IMG/VR virus record: IMGVR_UViG_3300040801_004501
Coordinates: 1 to 21,624 of that record
Source of the DNA: a virus
DNA length: 21,624 nucleotides
Direction: 5' to 3' (one strand)
Each line of letters begins with the position of its first letter. Within the stretch, counting starts at the first letter, position 1. The position numbers were made by a program, and so were the translations under genes. Of the stretch, positions 1-7,855 are shown piece by piece. The notes under the pieces are model-generated. The model did not search any database and was not told where the DNA came from. It was given only the letters and a program-made list of their open reading frames with translations.

Positions 1-729
1 ACGGCAAGCCCGTTAAAAATAAATATTTCAGGCTCCATGAACTTCATGCTACTGATATAGTTGATTCTCCAGCAGCGACCGATGGACTGTTTTCAACTGA
101 TTCGCTTCAATCCCAGGCAACGCAATTGCTTGATGAGAATCCTAACATTGCGGAATTCCTCTATTCCAAACCTGAACGTGTTATTGAATTTCTTAATAAT
201 TACCTTAATTCCTCAACCATGAACATTCCCGATTCCATCAAAAACCGCTTCAAAAAATTTTTTAACCTTGATTTTTCCGGTGAAACCCCGGAGGCAGGGG
301 CGCCCCCCCCGCTGCCCGAAAAAGAAAATACTGTAACAAACCCCCCTGAAATTGATGATGTTTCTGATTCATCTGAAAAAGTTGATGTTTTGGAATCTTT
401 TATCAAATCTGTGTTCTTGGAGTTTTTGCAGAATTATCCTGATGATGCAATTCAACACAATTCTGAAGATGATATTTATTTCATTGCTGACAAATCAGAT
501 GAATCTTATGTGTTGGATGCTACAAACCAAATCCTTTACATGGTTTCAAGGCATGAAGAACTTGCCAATTACAACGTCAAATGTTTGCAACACATTGACA
601 GTTTAAAAGCTGTTAATGCTGAGTTGGAAGCAAAGATTGAATCTCTTACTTCTCAGCTTGCAGCCAAACCAACAATTCCTTTGAACGTTGCTGATCCTGC
701 TATATCTGTTGGCAAACAAACTGACATTG
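1..729. repeat. Diverged terminal direct repeat, copy 1
   Basis: It aligns without gaps to 20896-21624. I count 37 substitutions in 729 positions (about 5.1%). Substitutions cluster at 29-235 and 312-633; 236-311 and 634-729 are identical. About fifteen change the protein, for example H/Q, E/M, L/P and K/E, while the frame is kept. This is a real sequence variant, not a simple read error. It implies a unit of about 20,895 bp, but the two ends come from different variants. Confidence 0.9.
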
Positions 730-800
730 CCGACAACACAGGCAAATCATTGCTTGAAAATCTTCCTCATCATTTAAGGTCCAAAATCAAAAAATCCTGA
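1..800 (+). CDS. Prohead protease-scaffold fusion, C-terminal part (cut at window start)
   Basis: The reading frame is open from the first bases (first full codon at 3) to TGA at 798-800, so this is the 3' part of a gene whose 5' part lies beyond the window. The same gene starts intact at 20463 near the other end. Joining the two copies gives about 410 residues. This part begins just after the protease core (HATDIVDSPAATDGLF, a conserved closing motif of S78-like prohead proteases). It continues through a Pro/Glu-rich linker containing a C8 tract (303-310) and an acidic stretch. It ends in a coiled coil (LQHIDSLKAVNAELEAKIES) and a basic tail. The inferred role is capsid maturation protease with a C-terminal scaffolding region that is cleaved during assembly. 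A TTG at 126 is in frame but is not needed as a start. Confidence 0.8.
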   Translation, partial: GKPVKNKYFRLHELHATDIVDSPAATDGLFSTDSLQSQATQLLDENPNIAEFLYSKPERVIEFLNNYLNSSTMNIPDSIKNRFKKFFNLDFSGETPEAGAPPPLPEKENTVTNPPEIDDVSDSSEKVDVLESFIKSVFLEFLQNYPDDAIQHNSEDDIYFIADKSDESYVLDATNQILYMVSRHEELANYNVKCLQHIDSLKAVNAELEAKIESLTSQLAAKPTIPLNVADPAISVGKQTDIADNTGKSLLENLPHHLRSKIKKS

Positions 801-928
801 TGATGAAAAAACCAAGTGCTCTAATTCAGTTCTATGGTTTACCACCGAGAAAACCTGCAACAAATCAATTAACCCCAAAACAAAAACGAAGAATCAAAAA
901 AGAACTCAAAGGCAAAAAAAAGAATTAA
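800..928 (+). CDS. Tiny basic protein after the protease-scaffold
   Basis: This 42-residue ORF starts at the ATG sharing its A with the TGA of the upstream gene (TGATGA junction), a layout typical of translational coupling. A second ATG follows at 803. The product is strongly basic in its second half (KQKRRIKKELKGKKKN) and has no hydrophobic segment. Its position between protease-scaffold and major capsid gene suggests a small structural or nucleic-acid-binding role, but no family is recognised. The coupling and clean stop 33 bases before the capsid gene support coding. Confidence 0.55.
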   Translation: MMKKPSALIQFYGLPPRKPATNQLTPKQKRRIKKELKGKKKN

Positions 929-961
929 CACTTAATTTCCAATCCTCAAATAATTATTACC

Positions 962-2329
962 ATGGCTAACATTTTTTCTCAAACCACTTCGCCGGCTTTC
1001 TCAAAACAATCAGTAAAAGAATTCTTTGTCGATCCCATGTTCATGGGTGAAGATATCAGGGGAGCTTTAACTGTCCGGACTGATGTGAAAGGAACGGAAC
1101 GTCTGAACATGATTTCCCGTCCTTCAAAAATTACTGTACCGAAAACTTCTGCAGGCTTTACAGCCGCTGGCTCTTTTGCTCTTACTTACAAAGATATTAC
1201 TGTCAAACCGATGGCAATTGAGTTTGAGCAAAATGGCCGTGCTTTCCTGGATTCAATTGTTCAGCAACTTCTGGCTCAAGGCTACAAAGAAGATGATGTA
1301 GAGCAAATGAAAGCTCCCGACGTCTGGAACAAAATCATGCTTCCTGTACTTGCTCAGGCAGGTCAACAGGACCTTATTCGTCAGATGTGGTTCAACAACA
1401 CGCTGGCTGAAACTTTTTCTTCAAGCGCTCACACTGGCGTTGCTGATGTGAATTACAATGGTTACACTGGTTTGCTTACTCACTTATATGATGCACTTGT
1501 TGCCGGAACTATTCCATCAGCGCAACATGTAGTTATCGGTACTTCAACGAGCGGAACAGCAGCAAAACAGGTTAAAACGTTGACTTATGCAAGGCATACC
1601 GACGACGTTACTTTGACCATCACTGTCAATGGAGTTGCATATTCTCAGGCTTATGCAACCGGACAAAATGAAACCATTGCTGCATGGCTGGCTGCTCACA
1701 AAGCAACCGTCGAAGCTCGTGGTGGAATGAATGGTGTTGTTGTTACTGCAGCAACCAACGTTCTCACTTTCACAGCACGTCATAAAGGTGGTCAGTTTAC
1801 GGCAACCGGTGAAGTCACTGAAGGTGGCGGAACGAAAGGAACTGTTACTGCTGGTGGCGCTGTCGCTGCTGTCAATTACGGTGCTTTATCTGCAAACGAA
1901 GCCGACACAACGCTTACTGCTATGCTGAACGCTGCTAAACCTGAACTGCTGGAATTCCCGAAGGTGTTTATGATCACGCATTCATTGTGGCGTAACCTGG
2001 TGGCAACTTTCAAAGCCCGTGCAACTGAACTTGGTGATATGGTCCTGCAGAATGGAGCAAAAGTTCCAACATACGAAGGCATTCCTATTCTCATTCGCCC
2101 TGATTGGGACATCTGGATTGCTGATGCAAATGCAAGCGTATTCCCGCACCGTGCTGTTTTGACCACTCCAAAGAATTTCATTTTCGCAACTGATGGTACT
2201 TCTGACTCAGAAATGATCGAAACCTGGTACAATCAGGAAGCTCAAATGAGAAGGTACCGAATTCAATACAAAGCTCAGACTGCTTTCCTGCATCCTGAGT
2301 TGGTTGTCCTCGCCGGTTTTGGCGATTAA
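962..2329 (+). CDS. Major capsid protein with inserted surface domain
   Basis: This 455-residue protein sits directly behind the protease-scaffold gene. It shows an N-terminal arm (1-60), an extended-loop-like segment with DITVKPMAIEF (78-88), a helical region ending LIRQMWFNN (138-146), and a C-terminal part with VFMITHSLWRNLV and GIPILIRPDWDIWI, as in capsid proteins of Bacteroidetes phages. Residues about 192-305 look like an insertion: LTITVNGVAYSQAY, then an Ala-rich helix, then VLTFTARHKGGQ, followed by Gly/Thr-rich sequence. That beta-alpha-beta pattern resembles small domains in tail sheath and tube proteins and would project from the capsid. The capsid call rests on context and overall pattern; the insertion is inferred from composition. 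The ATG at 962 follows an AT-rich leader without a Shine-Dalgarno sequence. Confidence 0.85.
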   Translation: MANIFSQTTSPAFSKQSVKEFFVDPMFMGEDIRGALTVRTDVKGTERLNMISRPSKITVPKTSAGFTAAGSFALTYKDITVKPMAIEFEQNGRAFLDSIVQQLLAQGYKEDDVEQMKAPDVWNKIMLPVLAQAGQQDLIRQMWFNNTLAETFSSSAHTGVADVNYNGYTGLLTHLYDALVAGTIPSAQHVVIGTSTSGTAAKQVKTLTYARHTDDVTLTITVNGVAYSQAYATGQNETIAAWLAAHKATVEARGGMNGVVVTAATNVLTFTARHKGGQFTATGEVTEGGGTKGTVTAGGAVAAVNYGALSANEADTTLTAMLNAAKPELLEFPKVFMITHSLWRNLVATFKARATELGDMVLQNGAKVPTYEGIPILIRPDWDIWIADANASVFPHRAVLTTPKNFIFATDGTSDSEMIETWYNQEAQMRRYRIQYKAQTAFLHPELVVLAGFGD

Positions 2330-2333
2330 AGTA

Positions 2334-2367
2334 TAAGGCCGCTTTTAGTGGGGTTTAAGCCGCCTTA
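2334..2367 (+). terminator. Hairpin just after the capsid gene
   Basis: The arms TAAGGCCGC and GCCGCCTTA pair at 8 of 9 positions around a 16-base loop, starting 5 bases after the capsid stop. A T-rich stretch follows. It is the first of three hairpins before the portal. It could be a terminator or an mRNA 3'-end stabiliser. Confidence 0.5.
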
Positions 2368-2395
2368 TTTGTAGTTTTCTATTTTTTCATAACTG

Positions 2396-2453
2396 CCGCT
2401 GTTCTGTTACATTTTGATTACAACTTTCAATCTTCTCAGGACAGCGGTTTTTT
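2396..2453 (+). terminator. Long-loop terminator-like hairpin with T6
   Basis: The arms CCGCTGTTCT and AGGACAGCGG (10 pairs with one G-T) enclose about 32 bases, and T6 follows immediately. This is the classical intrinsic-terminator layout, except for the long loop. Confidence 0.6.
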
Positions 2454-2478
2454 AAACTAAAATTCTCTTCATCGATAT

Positions 2479-2548
2479 GCCACTGTCCCGTTCGTTCTTT
2501 TACTCATAGGCCAAAAGTTATGTTGATTCCCGGGGCAGTGGCTTTTTT
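2479..2548 (+). terminator. Second long-loop terminator-like hairpin with T6
   Basis: The arms GCCACTGTCCCG and CGGGGCAGTGGC pair over 12 positions (one G-T) around a 40-base loop, with TTTTTT next. An in-frame ATG at 2520 lies inside this loop, which argues against it as the portal start and for the ATG at 2562. Confidence 0.65.
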
Positions 2549-2561
2549 AATGTCTTGTAAT

Positions 2562-3950
2562 ATGAATGACACTTTATCAAATAATAATTCCATCCCTGCT
2601 ACATCTCTCACTGATGTACCTAAAGCATTTGATAAACCTTTATTGAGAAAAGGTTCGAGTGTTAAACTGTCATCTTACAATTACACTCCGCTGTTTGATC
2701 TGAAAAATACTGACTTCATCAGTTTACGAACAAACATGCAGGAATATATTCCTTTTGGTGACGACAATCTTTTACCATCTCAACTGAACAAACTGGCAAG
2801 AGAAGTTCCGGTACACAGGGCAATACTTAACAGCAAAACAAATTATGTAATCGGTAAAGGACTTGCATCAAACAACAAAAGAATTAACGATTTCATTCGC
2901 TATCCTAATAACATCAACATTGACCTGGCTAACATCATGCGCCGGGTCGTGTATGATTATTTTTGTCACGGTAATGCTTACCTCGAATTAGTCACAGACG
3001 CCCGCAAATCGTTTCTTTTTGCGTATCACAGCGATGCCTCTAAATTCAGGGTTGCTTCAGATCTGGAACATTTCCTTATACATCCTAACTGGGAAGAATT
3101 CAAAGGCTTGAATGATGAATATACTTCTGTCTTGCCTGTCTATCCCAATTTTGAAAAAGGCCCTGACGGTTTGCTCCATTCAATCTACCATATCAAGGAC
3201 TATGAACCTGAATTCTTTTATTATGGTTTGTGTTCTTACTTTGCCGGACTTCGCTCTATTATCATTTCAGGACTTACTAATATCTGGAATCAAAGAAGGC
3301 TCGAAAAATTCTTTTCCGCTCCTGGCATGCTGATCATTCCCGGAGTTAACGACGACACAGAGGCAACAGCCCTTGACGAAGAATTTCAGAAATACATGGG
3401 TGCAAGCAGCACAAACGCAGCAGATATTATTATTCAGTATTTGTCTGACTTGCTACCTGGTCAAGCACCTCAACAGGCTCAATATATTGAATTTCAAAAA
3501 CACGAAGAGGGTAACTGGCTTGCTTTGCATCAACAGGCTGAAATGAATCTTATAACTGTACACAACTGGTTTAAATCATTAACTCCTTATTCTGCTGATG
3601 AATCTTATTTTGGCGTTGATAGAATTATTTCAGAATACGAAGTTGCAATGAGCAGCATTATTCGACCTCATCAGGACATGCTCCTAAAACATTTATTCAG
3701 AATTTTCAACGACTTTGATTTTGGCTCAAATGAAATGGACTTTATCAATGAACCGCCCGTGCTTCGTATCAATCCTTACAAATTTGTTTGGGAAGTTCGC
3801 CGTGATGCTGGCCTTGATTTTAATCCAAATGATCCTGTTCAAAATCAATTGGTAGTTCAAGTTAGAAATACTTACAATCCTAAATCAAATGTCGATCCTG
3901 CTGCTTCGGCTTCTCGTTCAACTTCTAGTAAAAATATTATTCCTCGTTAA
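2562..3950 (+). CDS. Phage portal protein
   Basis: With the ATG at 2562 the protein has 462 residues. An in-frame ATG at 2520 is rejected because it lies inside a terminator-like hairpin and encodes an unlikely hydrophobic leader. The sequence matches HK97/PBSX-type portals: a clip/wing beginning (YIPFGDDNLLPSQLNKLAREVPVHRAILNSK), then YDYFCHGNAYLELV, a stem/crown region, and a C-terminal part with RPHQDMLLKHLFRIFNDF. Twelve portal subunits would form the DNA entry ring at one capsid vertex. The connector gene starts 1 base after its stop, so the two are probably co-transcribed. Placement after the major capsid gene instead of beside the terminase is unusual. Confidence 0.85.
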   Translation: MNDTLSNNNSIPATSLTDVPKAFDKPLLRKGSSVKLSSYNYTPLFDLKNTDFISLRTNMQEYIPFGDDNLLPSQLNKLAREVPVHRAILNSKTNYVIGKGLASNNKRINDFIRYPNNINIDLANIMRRVVYDYFCHGNAYLELVTDARKSFLFAYHSDASKFRVASDLEHFLIHPNWEEFKGLNDEYTSVLPVYPNFEKGPDGLLHSIYHIKDYEPEFFYYGLCSYFAGLRSIIISGLTNIWNQRRLEKFFSAPGMLIIPGVNDDTEATALDEEFQKYMGASSTNAADIIIQYLSDLLPGQAPQQAQYIEFQKHEEGNWLALHQQAEMNLITVHNWFKSLTPYSADESYFGVDRIISEYEVAMSSIIRPHQDMLLKHLFRIFNDFDFGSNEMDFINEPPVLRINPYKFVWEVRRDAGLDFNPNDPVQNQLVVQVRNTYNPKSNVDPAASASRSTSSKNIIPR

Positions 3951-3951
3951 T

Positions 3952-4377
3952 ATGATTGATTTCCCTATTGCCATATTCGACGTTGCGTCATTCACTGTTG
4001 ACGAAGCTATTTCAGAATCTGAATTGCTTGAAGTTCAAAATCTATACATCAAGCCAATTCTTGGTGATTCTCTTTATGCTGATTTTCTTTCCAATCTTGC
4101 TGACGAGAAATACACCAAACTTAAATCTTATGCTGTCAACTGTGCTCAAAGGTGGCTGTATTACAGATCGTTATCTAAAAAACTTGTCTTTAAGGATTTC
4201 CTTGAGAATTCCGCTGAGTCTCCTGGAGTGTTCAAAGCTTCCATTGAATCAGCGTATCAGATGGCTAATTCTGCTTCGCGGGCCTTACGTTCTCACGTCG
4301 AAAGTTCCAGTTATGAACTTTACACCCTGCCAACTAAAAAACGTGTTTCCGGATTTTTACTAAACTCAACTTCCTAA
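3952..4377 (+). CDS. Head-tail connector / adaptor-like protein
   Basis: This 141-residue ORF begins 1 base after the portal stop. It contains LLEVQNLYIKPILGDSLYADFL followed by a helical Lys/Ala-rich segment (NCAQRWLYYRSLSKK). The IKPILGD-LY signature and size resemble DUF6712-type proteins found right behind portals in Bacteroidetes phages, thought to act like gp6-type head completion adaptors. It would sit under the portal and close the filled head. This is the last gene that I can assign to the head-tail junction; no stopper, tail terminator or tube protein follows. An alternative start at 3889 lies inside the portal gene and is not needed. Confidence 0.65.
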   Translation: MIDFPIAIFDVASFTVDEAISESELLEVQNLYIKPILGDSLYADFLSNLADEKYTKLKSYAVNCAQRWLYYRSLSKKLVFKDFLENSAESPGVFKASIESAYQMANSASRALRSHVESSSYELYTLPTKKRVSGFLLNSTS

Positions 4378-4389
4378 TTCATCACTTAT

Positions 4390-4431
4390 AATTCATAATT
4401 CATTATTCATAATTCATAATTCATGATTCAA
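4390..4431 (+). repeat. Short tandem repeat, 7-bp unit AATTCAT
   Basis: Six near-identical heptamers (AATTCAT, AATTCAT, TATTCAT, AATTCAT, AATTCAT, GATTCAA) lie in the gap before the fibre-like gene and end 17 bases before its ATG. The array replaces any ribosome-binding site and could vary in copy number. Confidence 0.85.
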
Positions 4432-4448
4432 ATTTTAATTACAAAACC

Positions 4449-5318
4449 ATGTTTCGCTCTAATCTTCCAAAACAATATTTATTTCACGTTTTCAAAGTTC
4501 TGATTTCTGGCGTTTCTGAACTCACTGCTCTGTTTAACAATCTTCAAGCTTTGGCCCTCGAAATTTCCAGGGAGTTTGAAATTCTTACTAAAACCTATGG
4601 AATTAACCTTGTCGATTCTCTTAGTTCTCCAATATTTTCAGGAATACACCGTGCATTTTCAGCTTCTTTTGATATTACTGATTTTGACTCTGTTAATAAA
4701 GATACTTTTACTCTTGACTACAATCATTGGAACTTATCTACTCAATTTGCCGAAGATTCCCGAATTAAACTCGAATCTGCTACCGGTGAAATATTTTTTG
4801 CAACTGTAAAAGAATCATCCTGGAATTTAGAAGATGAACCTTATGGAACAGTAATTGTCATCAATGAAGAATGTCCTATAACTCCAATTTCTGCCAGGTA
4901 CGAAAAAAATATTGAAGTTAAATTTTCAGAACTTTTATTAAGGGATGGAAGTGTTGAAATGCTTTCGCTTGACGAAACTGTTTATGACACTTCAATGATC
5001 GGTGAATCTGATTATTTGTACTTGTCTGCTGAATACGGGGACATCACTGCTGACTTTCCTGCAAATACGATTATCCTTCTTGGTGGTGTTTCCTACCCTG
5101 CTAAACCCGACTACAAAATTCTCACTGTTGATTCAACTTCTTATGACAATTTTGGTGGAATGCTTCCAATGAGTACCCGCCTGAATTTCACGGAAAATAT
5201 TTCACCAATTGTCCAAGTTGAAAAAGTTACCAAATTCATTGCATTCACCCCAACCAACGACCAACACATTGCAACGAAAAAATATGTTGATGATGCTATC
5301 GCAGCCGCCTTATTGTAA
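4449..5318 (+). CDS. Fibre-like structural protein with KKYVDDAI tail
   Basis: The 289-residue product has a helical N-terminus (LTALFNNLQALALEISREFEIL), a beta-rich middle with repeated short strands, and a C-terminal signature NDQHIATKKYVDDAIAAAL. The ATKKYVDDAI motif is a hallmark of phage tail-fibre and base-plate-associated proteins, where it typically begins a trimeric coiled-coil or fibre segment. Here it is at the very end, so the protein may be a fibre anchor onto which later proteins assemble. It is the first gene of the 4449-7855 block, and a heptamer repeat array precedes it. Virion role is inferred; the exact function is unknown. Confidence 0.6.
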   Translation: MFRSNLPKQYLFHVFKVLISGVSELTALFNNLQALALEISREFEILTKTYGINLVDSLSSPIFSGIHRAFSASFDITDFDSVNKDTFTLDYNHWNLSTQFAEDSRIKLESATGEIFFATVKESSWNLEDEPYGTVIVINEECPITPISARYEKNIEVKFSELLLRDGSVEMLSLDETVYDTSMIGESDYLYLSAEYGDITADFPANTIILLGGVSYPAKPDYKILTVDSTSYDNFGGMLPMSTRLNFTENISPIVQVEKVTKFIAFTPTNDQHIATKKYVDDAIAAALL

Positions 5319-5338
5319 CAAACTATAATTTACTTAAA

Positions 5339-6664
5339 ATGTCTGATTTATCTTATCTCAAAAAAATATCATCTCCTGAAGGGCAGATTGAACTTCTTCA
5401 TGAAAATTATAAAAAGATTGAAGAAATAGTTGTCCAAGCTGAAACAGTGATGAATGAATTTGTTTCTTTCATTCGTGAACTATCAACTTTTTTTAACTTA
5501 AACGATGATTCTTCTTTATTGCCTGCTGATACTGCAGTAGTTCACGTTTTAGGTCCTGATATACTTCATCCTGATAATCCTCCTACAAGGATGTATTTTA
5601 CTTGTGACTTAACAGAGGCAGGTGAAAATGATTTTTCCATTACTGCATCTGGTTCTGCATCTGTTTCTGTTACAACTTCTGCTGATGGTTCACTAACATT
5701 ATATAAACTTGAAATCCTTTGTCCTGCAAATCAATCTGGTCATGTTTTTATTAAAGGTAAACAGTTTATCCGTAGTCTTGGTAATCACCGTGGAGAATCA
5801 AATCCTAATACTTCATTATTTGCCTCTTATGCTGCCGATGATGCTGTAAAAGTATTTTTCAATATCGATCTTGACAATAACTTGATTGAAAAAATTAATA
5901 TTTCCTATAACACCCCTGCATTTCAAATCATGGGTTCAGGCTCATTGCCCACTTCATTGAAATATCTGAAACTTACTGGTTCTAATATTTCACTAAAGAA
6001 AATCGATAACCCTACATTGCCTTATTGTACTCATTTTATTCTTCATGAACTTTACTGCGATATTAATATTGATTCTGCTTTGAGCTTGCCCGCTGCTAAA
6101 TATATTTCAATTGAATCCAGTAACATTAGCGGTGTATTTAGCCCTGTATTTACATCTAATGAAATCATTGAACTGATCATAATGTCTTCTGATAATCTAA
6201 AATGCGATTTTTCAGATGACTATTTTTTAAACCTCACTGCCATGACCAAAACTAAACTGTTAGGCCAGGGTATAAGATATTCTGGCGAATTCCCTTCTTC
6301 TGTGCATACCCTTGCGCTTGAAAGTGCGAACATTGATCTTGTTGCTTCTGATCTTACAAATATTGATGGCACTGTTGAAAGTATTGTTCTTTATCAATTT
6401 ACAAGTGCTCCCTTTGGTACTGAGTTTCTTAAAGATATTTTTCAATTATTCAGTGAGAATATTTCTGAATATTCAAGCAATTCCATTCAGGTTCGGAATT
6501 ACAACATGGAACATAGCTGGGCCGAACTTGAAGCTGCCGAAATGGACCTTAACGGTACTGCCTTAGAACAATTGAAATATTATCTCTATTCTTTTAGTAA
6601 TAACTTTCAATGTTTCTTTATTCATATCAATAATTTTAATGTTGCGCCTTTATTATGGCCTTAA
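5339..6664 (+). CDS. Solenoid-like (leucine-rich-repeat-like) surface protein
   Basis: The 441-residue protein starts with a coiled coil (EGQIELLHENYKKIEEIVVQAETVMNEF cut into helices at about 13-45). A beta-rich Ser/Thr region follows at about 70-140. The rest is an irregular run of short strand-turn units, such as SLKYLKLTGSNISL, AAKYISIESSNISG and SVHTLALESANIDL, spaced by about 20-40 residues. These L-x-L-x-x-[ST]-N-I units resemble BspA/LRR solenoids. It lies 20 bases after the fibre-like gene. The layout (coiled-coil anchor, then ligand-binding solenoid) suggests a receptor-binding spike, but no named family is certain. There is no signal peptide. Confidence 0.5.
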   Translation: MSDLSYLKKISSPEGQIELLHENYKKIEEIVVQAETVMNEFVSFIRELSTFFNLNDDSSLLPADTAVVHVLGPDILHPDNPPTRMYFTCDLTEAGENDFSITASGSASVSVTTSADGSLTLYKLEILCPANQSGHVFIKGKQFIRSLGNHRGESNPNTSLFASYAADDAVKVFFNIDLDNNLIEKINISYNTPAFQIMGSGSLPTSLKYLKLTGSNISLKKIDNPTLPYCTHFILHELYCDINIDSALSLPAAKYISIESSNISGVFSPVFTSNEIIELIIMSSDNLKCDFSDDYFLNLTAMTKTKLLGQGIRYSGEFPSSVHTLALESANIDLVASDLTNIDGTVESIVLYQFTSAPFGTEFLKDIFQLFSENISEYSSNSIQVRNYNMEHSWAELEAAEMDLNGTALEQLKYYLYSFSNNFQCFFIHINNFNVAPLLWP

Positions 6665-6689
6665 ATCCTTAATCTTTAATTTAAATCAC

Positions 6690-7046
6690 ATGAACATGTC
6701 AACTTTCAGAAAATCAATCCACGTTCTCAACCTTTCGGCTGGGAGCAATCCCGTTAAGTCTTCGCCTATCATGGTGGAGCCCGGAACATTCATGACCATG
6801 CAATTTGCTTTCAGCCTTGCTTCTGATGATGCTTCTGTTTTGTCTGTCGAACAAAGCGCCGACGGTGCAAACTTCGACACAGTAAAGGATGCCAACGGTG
6901 ACGCCGTTACGCTCAGCCTGGTTAAAACTGAAACGTCTGCCACGCTGAACATTGCAGAACTGGTCACCGTCTGGATTCGCTTCTCTGTCGAGTTCGCAGC
7001 AGATGAAACCGGATCAATCTCTGGTGTGACAATCTTATCTTACTAA
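6690..7046 (+). CDS. Small beta-sandwich structural protein
   Basis: The ATG at 6690 (a second ATG at 6696) gives 118 residues. An earlier in-frame ATG at 6639 overlaps the upstream gene and adds an unlikely leader. The sequence alternates strands, with PIMVEPGTFMTMQFAFSLA, VLSVEQSADGANFDTVKD and SATLNIAELVTVWIRFSVEF. The SxDGxxFDTVKDxxG pattern and WIRF strand look like an immunoglobulin- or discoidin-type sandwich as found in phage decoration and fibre-tip proteins. Codon choice is more GC-rich here than in its neighbours, suggesting separate acquisition. Probably a virion surface protein; assignment is by context. Confidence 0.5.
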   Translation: MNMSTFRKSIHVLNLSAGSNPVKSSPIMVEPGTFMTMQFAFSLASDDASVLSVEQSADGANFDTVKDANGDAVTLSLVKTETSATLNIAELVTVWIRFSVEFAADETGSISGVTILSY

Positions 7047-7059
7047 CTTATCTTACTAA
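7034..7059 (+). repeat. Perfect 13-bp tandem duplication
   Basis: CTTATCTTACTAA occurs twice back to back. The first copy overlaps the end of the upstream gene (its TAA stop), and the second fills the gap before the next gene. Confidence 0.85.
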
Positions 7060-7078
7060 CTTTCTCAAAAGTATAGTT

Positions 7079-7855
7079 ATGATTCACAAATCTTTAAAAG
7101 TCCCTATTCGCTGTGCTATCCCGGTTTTTTCCAAATCCGGTGCCGCACCGGAACCGCCCCGCCCGGTTTCACTTGTCATGTATGGCAGGCTTTATTCTTC
7201 TGCTGCTTTTCTAAACAAAGTTCTTATAACTGACTTTAATGTTCCTTCATTAGTAGATTTTCAAACTCTTGATAGTTATGTAAATAGCATTCATGGTAAT
7301 ATTGTTGGTAAAGTTCTTAAGCATTGCCGCCACACATCTACTCCTTTAGGTGAACCTTGTCAAACTTCTGATCATCCTCGTTGGACAACTCATGGCTCAG
7401 TACATGGATTGAATTCTAAGTTTTTTAGTGCTTTGCCAGCTGGTTACGGCTCTACTTCTAAAGTCTCATATGAGCTTGGAACACATTGTCATCTTTATTC
7501 TCGTTCTCCTTCTGATACAAGATATCATAAATTTTATCTTCAAAATACATATGATATTGCTTATTTTTCCACTTCTCACGCTAACACTTTTAACAGCATC
7601 CGGCTTGTACGTTCTGCATCAGCCGAAGAACAATTGCTTTCTGATGGTTCTTTAGTTGGCTATGCTTATGATTTTAACTTGAATCAATATGACCTTGTTA
7701 AAATTGGCACTCAAATATGGACTGTTCAAAATTTTGCCGGCACTAAATACACAAATGGAAATAGTATTTCATCATCTTATTATATGTCTCCAAACAGTGA
7801 TAATAATATGATCTTTTTCGCCAACGAAGAAGCTTCAATCTGGAAATATGAGTAA
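7079..7855 (+). CDS. FISUMP-domain surface protein (probable receptor-binding)
   Basis: The 258-residue product carries the Fib_succ_major (FISUMP) signature. Residues about 48-180 hold the lobe FNVPSLVDFQTLDSYV ... FSALPAGYGS ... SIRLVR. Residues about 205-230 hold the segment DLVKIGTQIWTVQNFAGTKYTNG, which normally opens the domain. The two parts therefore appear in the order C-lobe then N-lobe, and the protein ends soon after. FISUMP domains occur in secreted Bacteroidota proteins and in phage fibre tips and are thought to bind surfaces. It overlaps the next gene by 8 bases. It is a plausible host-range determinant if the particle has its own adhesion apparatus. No signal peptide is visible. 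Confidence 0.65.
   Translation: MIHKSLKVPIRCAIPVFSKSGAAPEPPRPVSLVMYGRLYSSAAFLNKVLITDFNVPSLVDFQTLDSYVNSIHGNIVGKVLKHCRHTSTPLGEPCQTSDHPRWTTHGSVHGLNSKFFSALPAGYGSTSKVSYELGTHCHLYSRSPSDTRYHKFYLQNTYDIAYFSTSHANTFNSIRLVRSASAEEQLLSDGSLVGYAYDFNLNQYDLVKIGTQIWTVQNFAGTKYTNGNSISSSYYMSPNSDNNMIFFANEEASIWKYE

Noticed and set aside
2520-2561. Upstream portal start
   Set aside because: The ATG is inside the loop of a terminator-like hairpin and adds an implausible hydrophobic leader.
4390-4431. CRISPR array
   Set aside because: Units are 7 bp with no spacers; it is a simple tandem repeat.
7079-7855. Diversity-generating retroelement target
   Set aside because: The fold type would fit, but no reverse transcriptase or template repeat is visible in the window.
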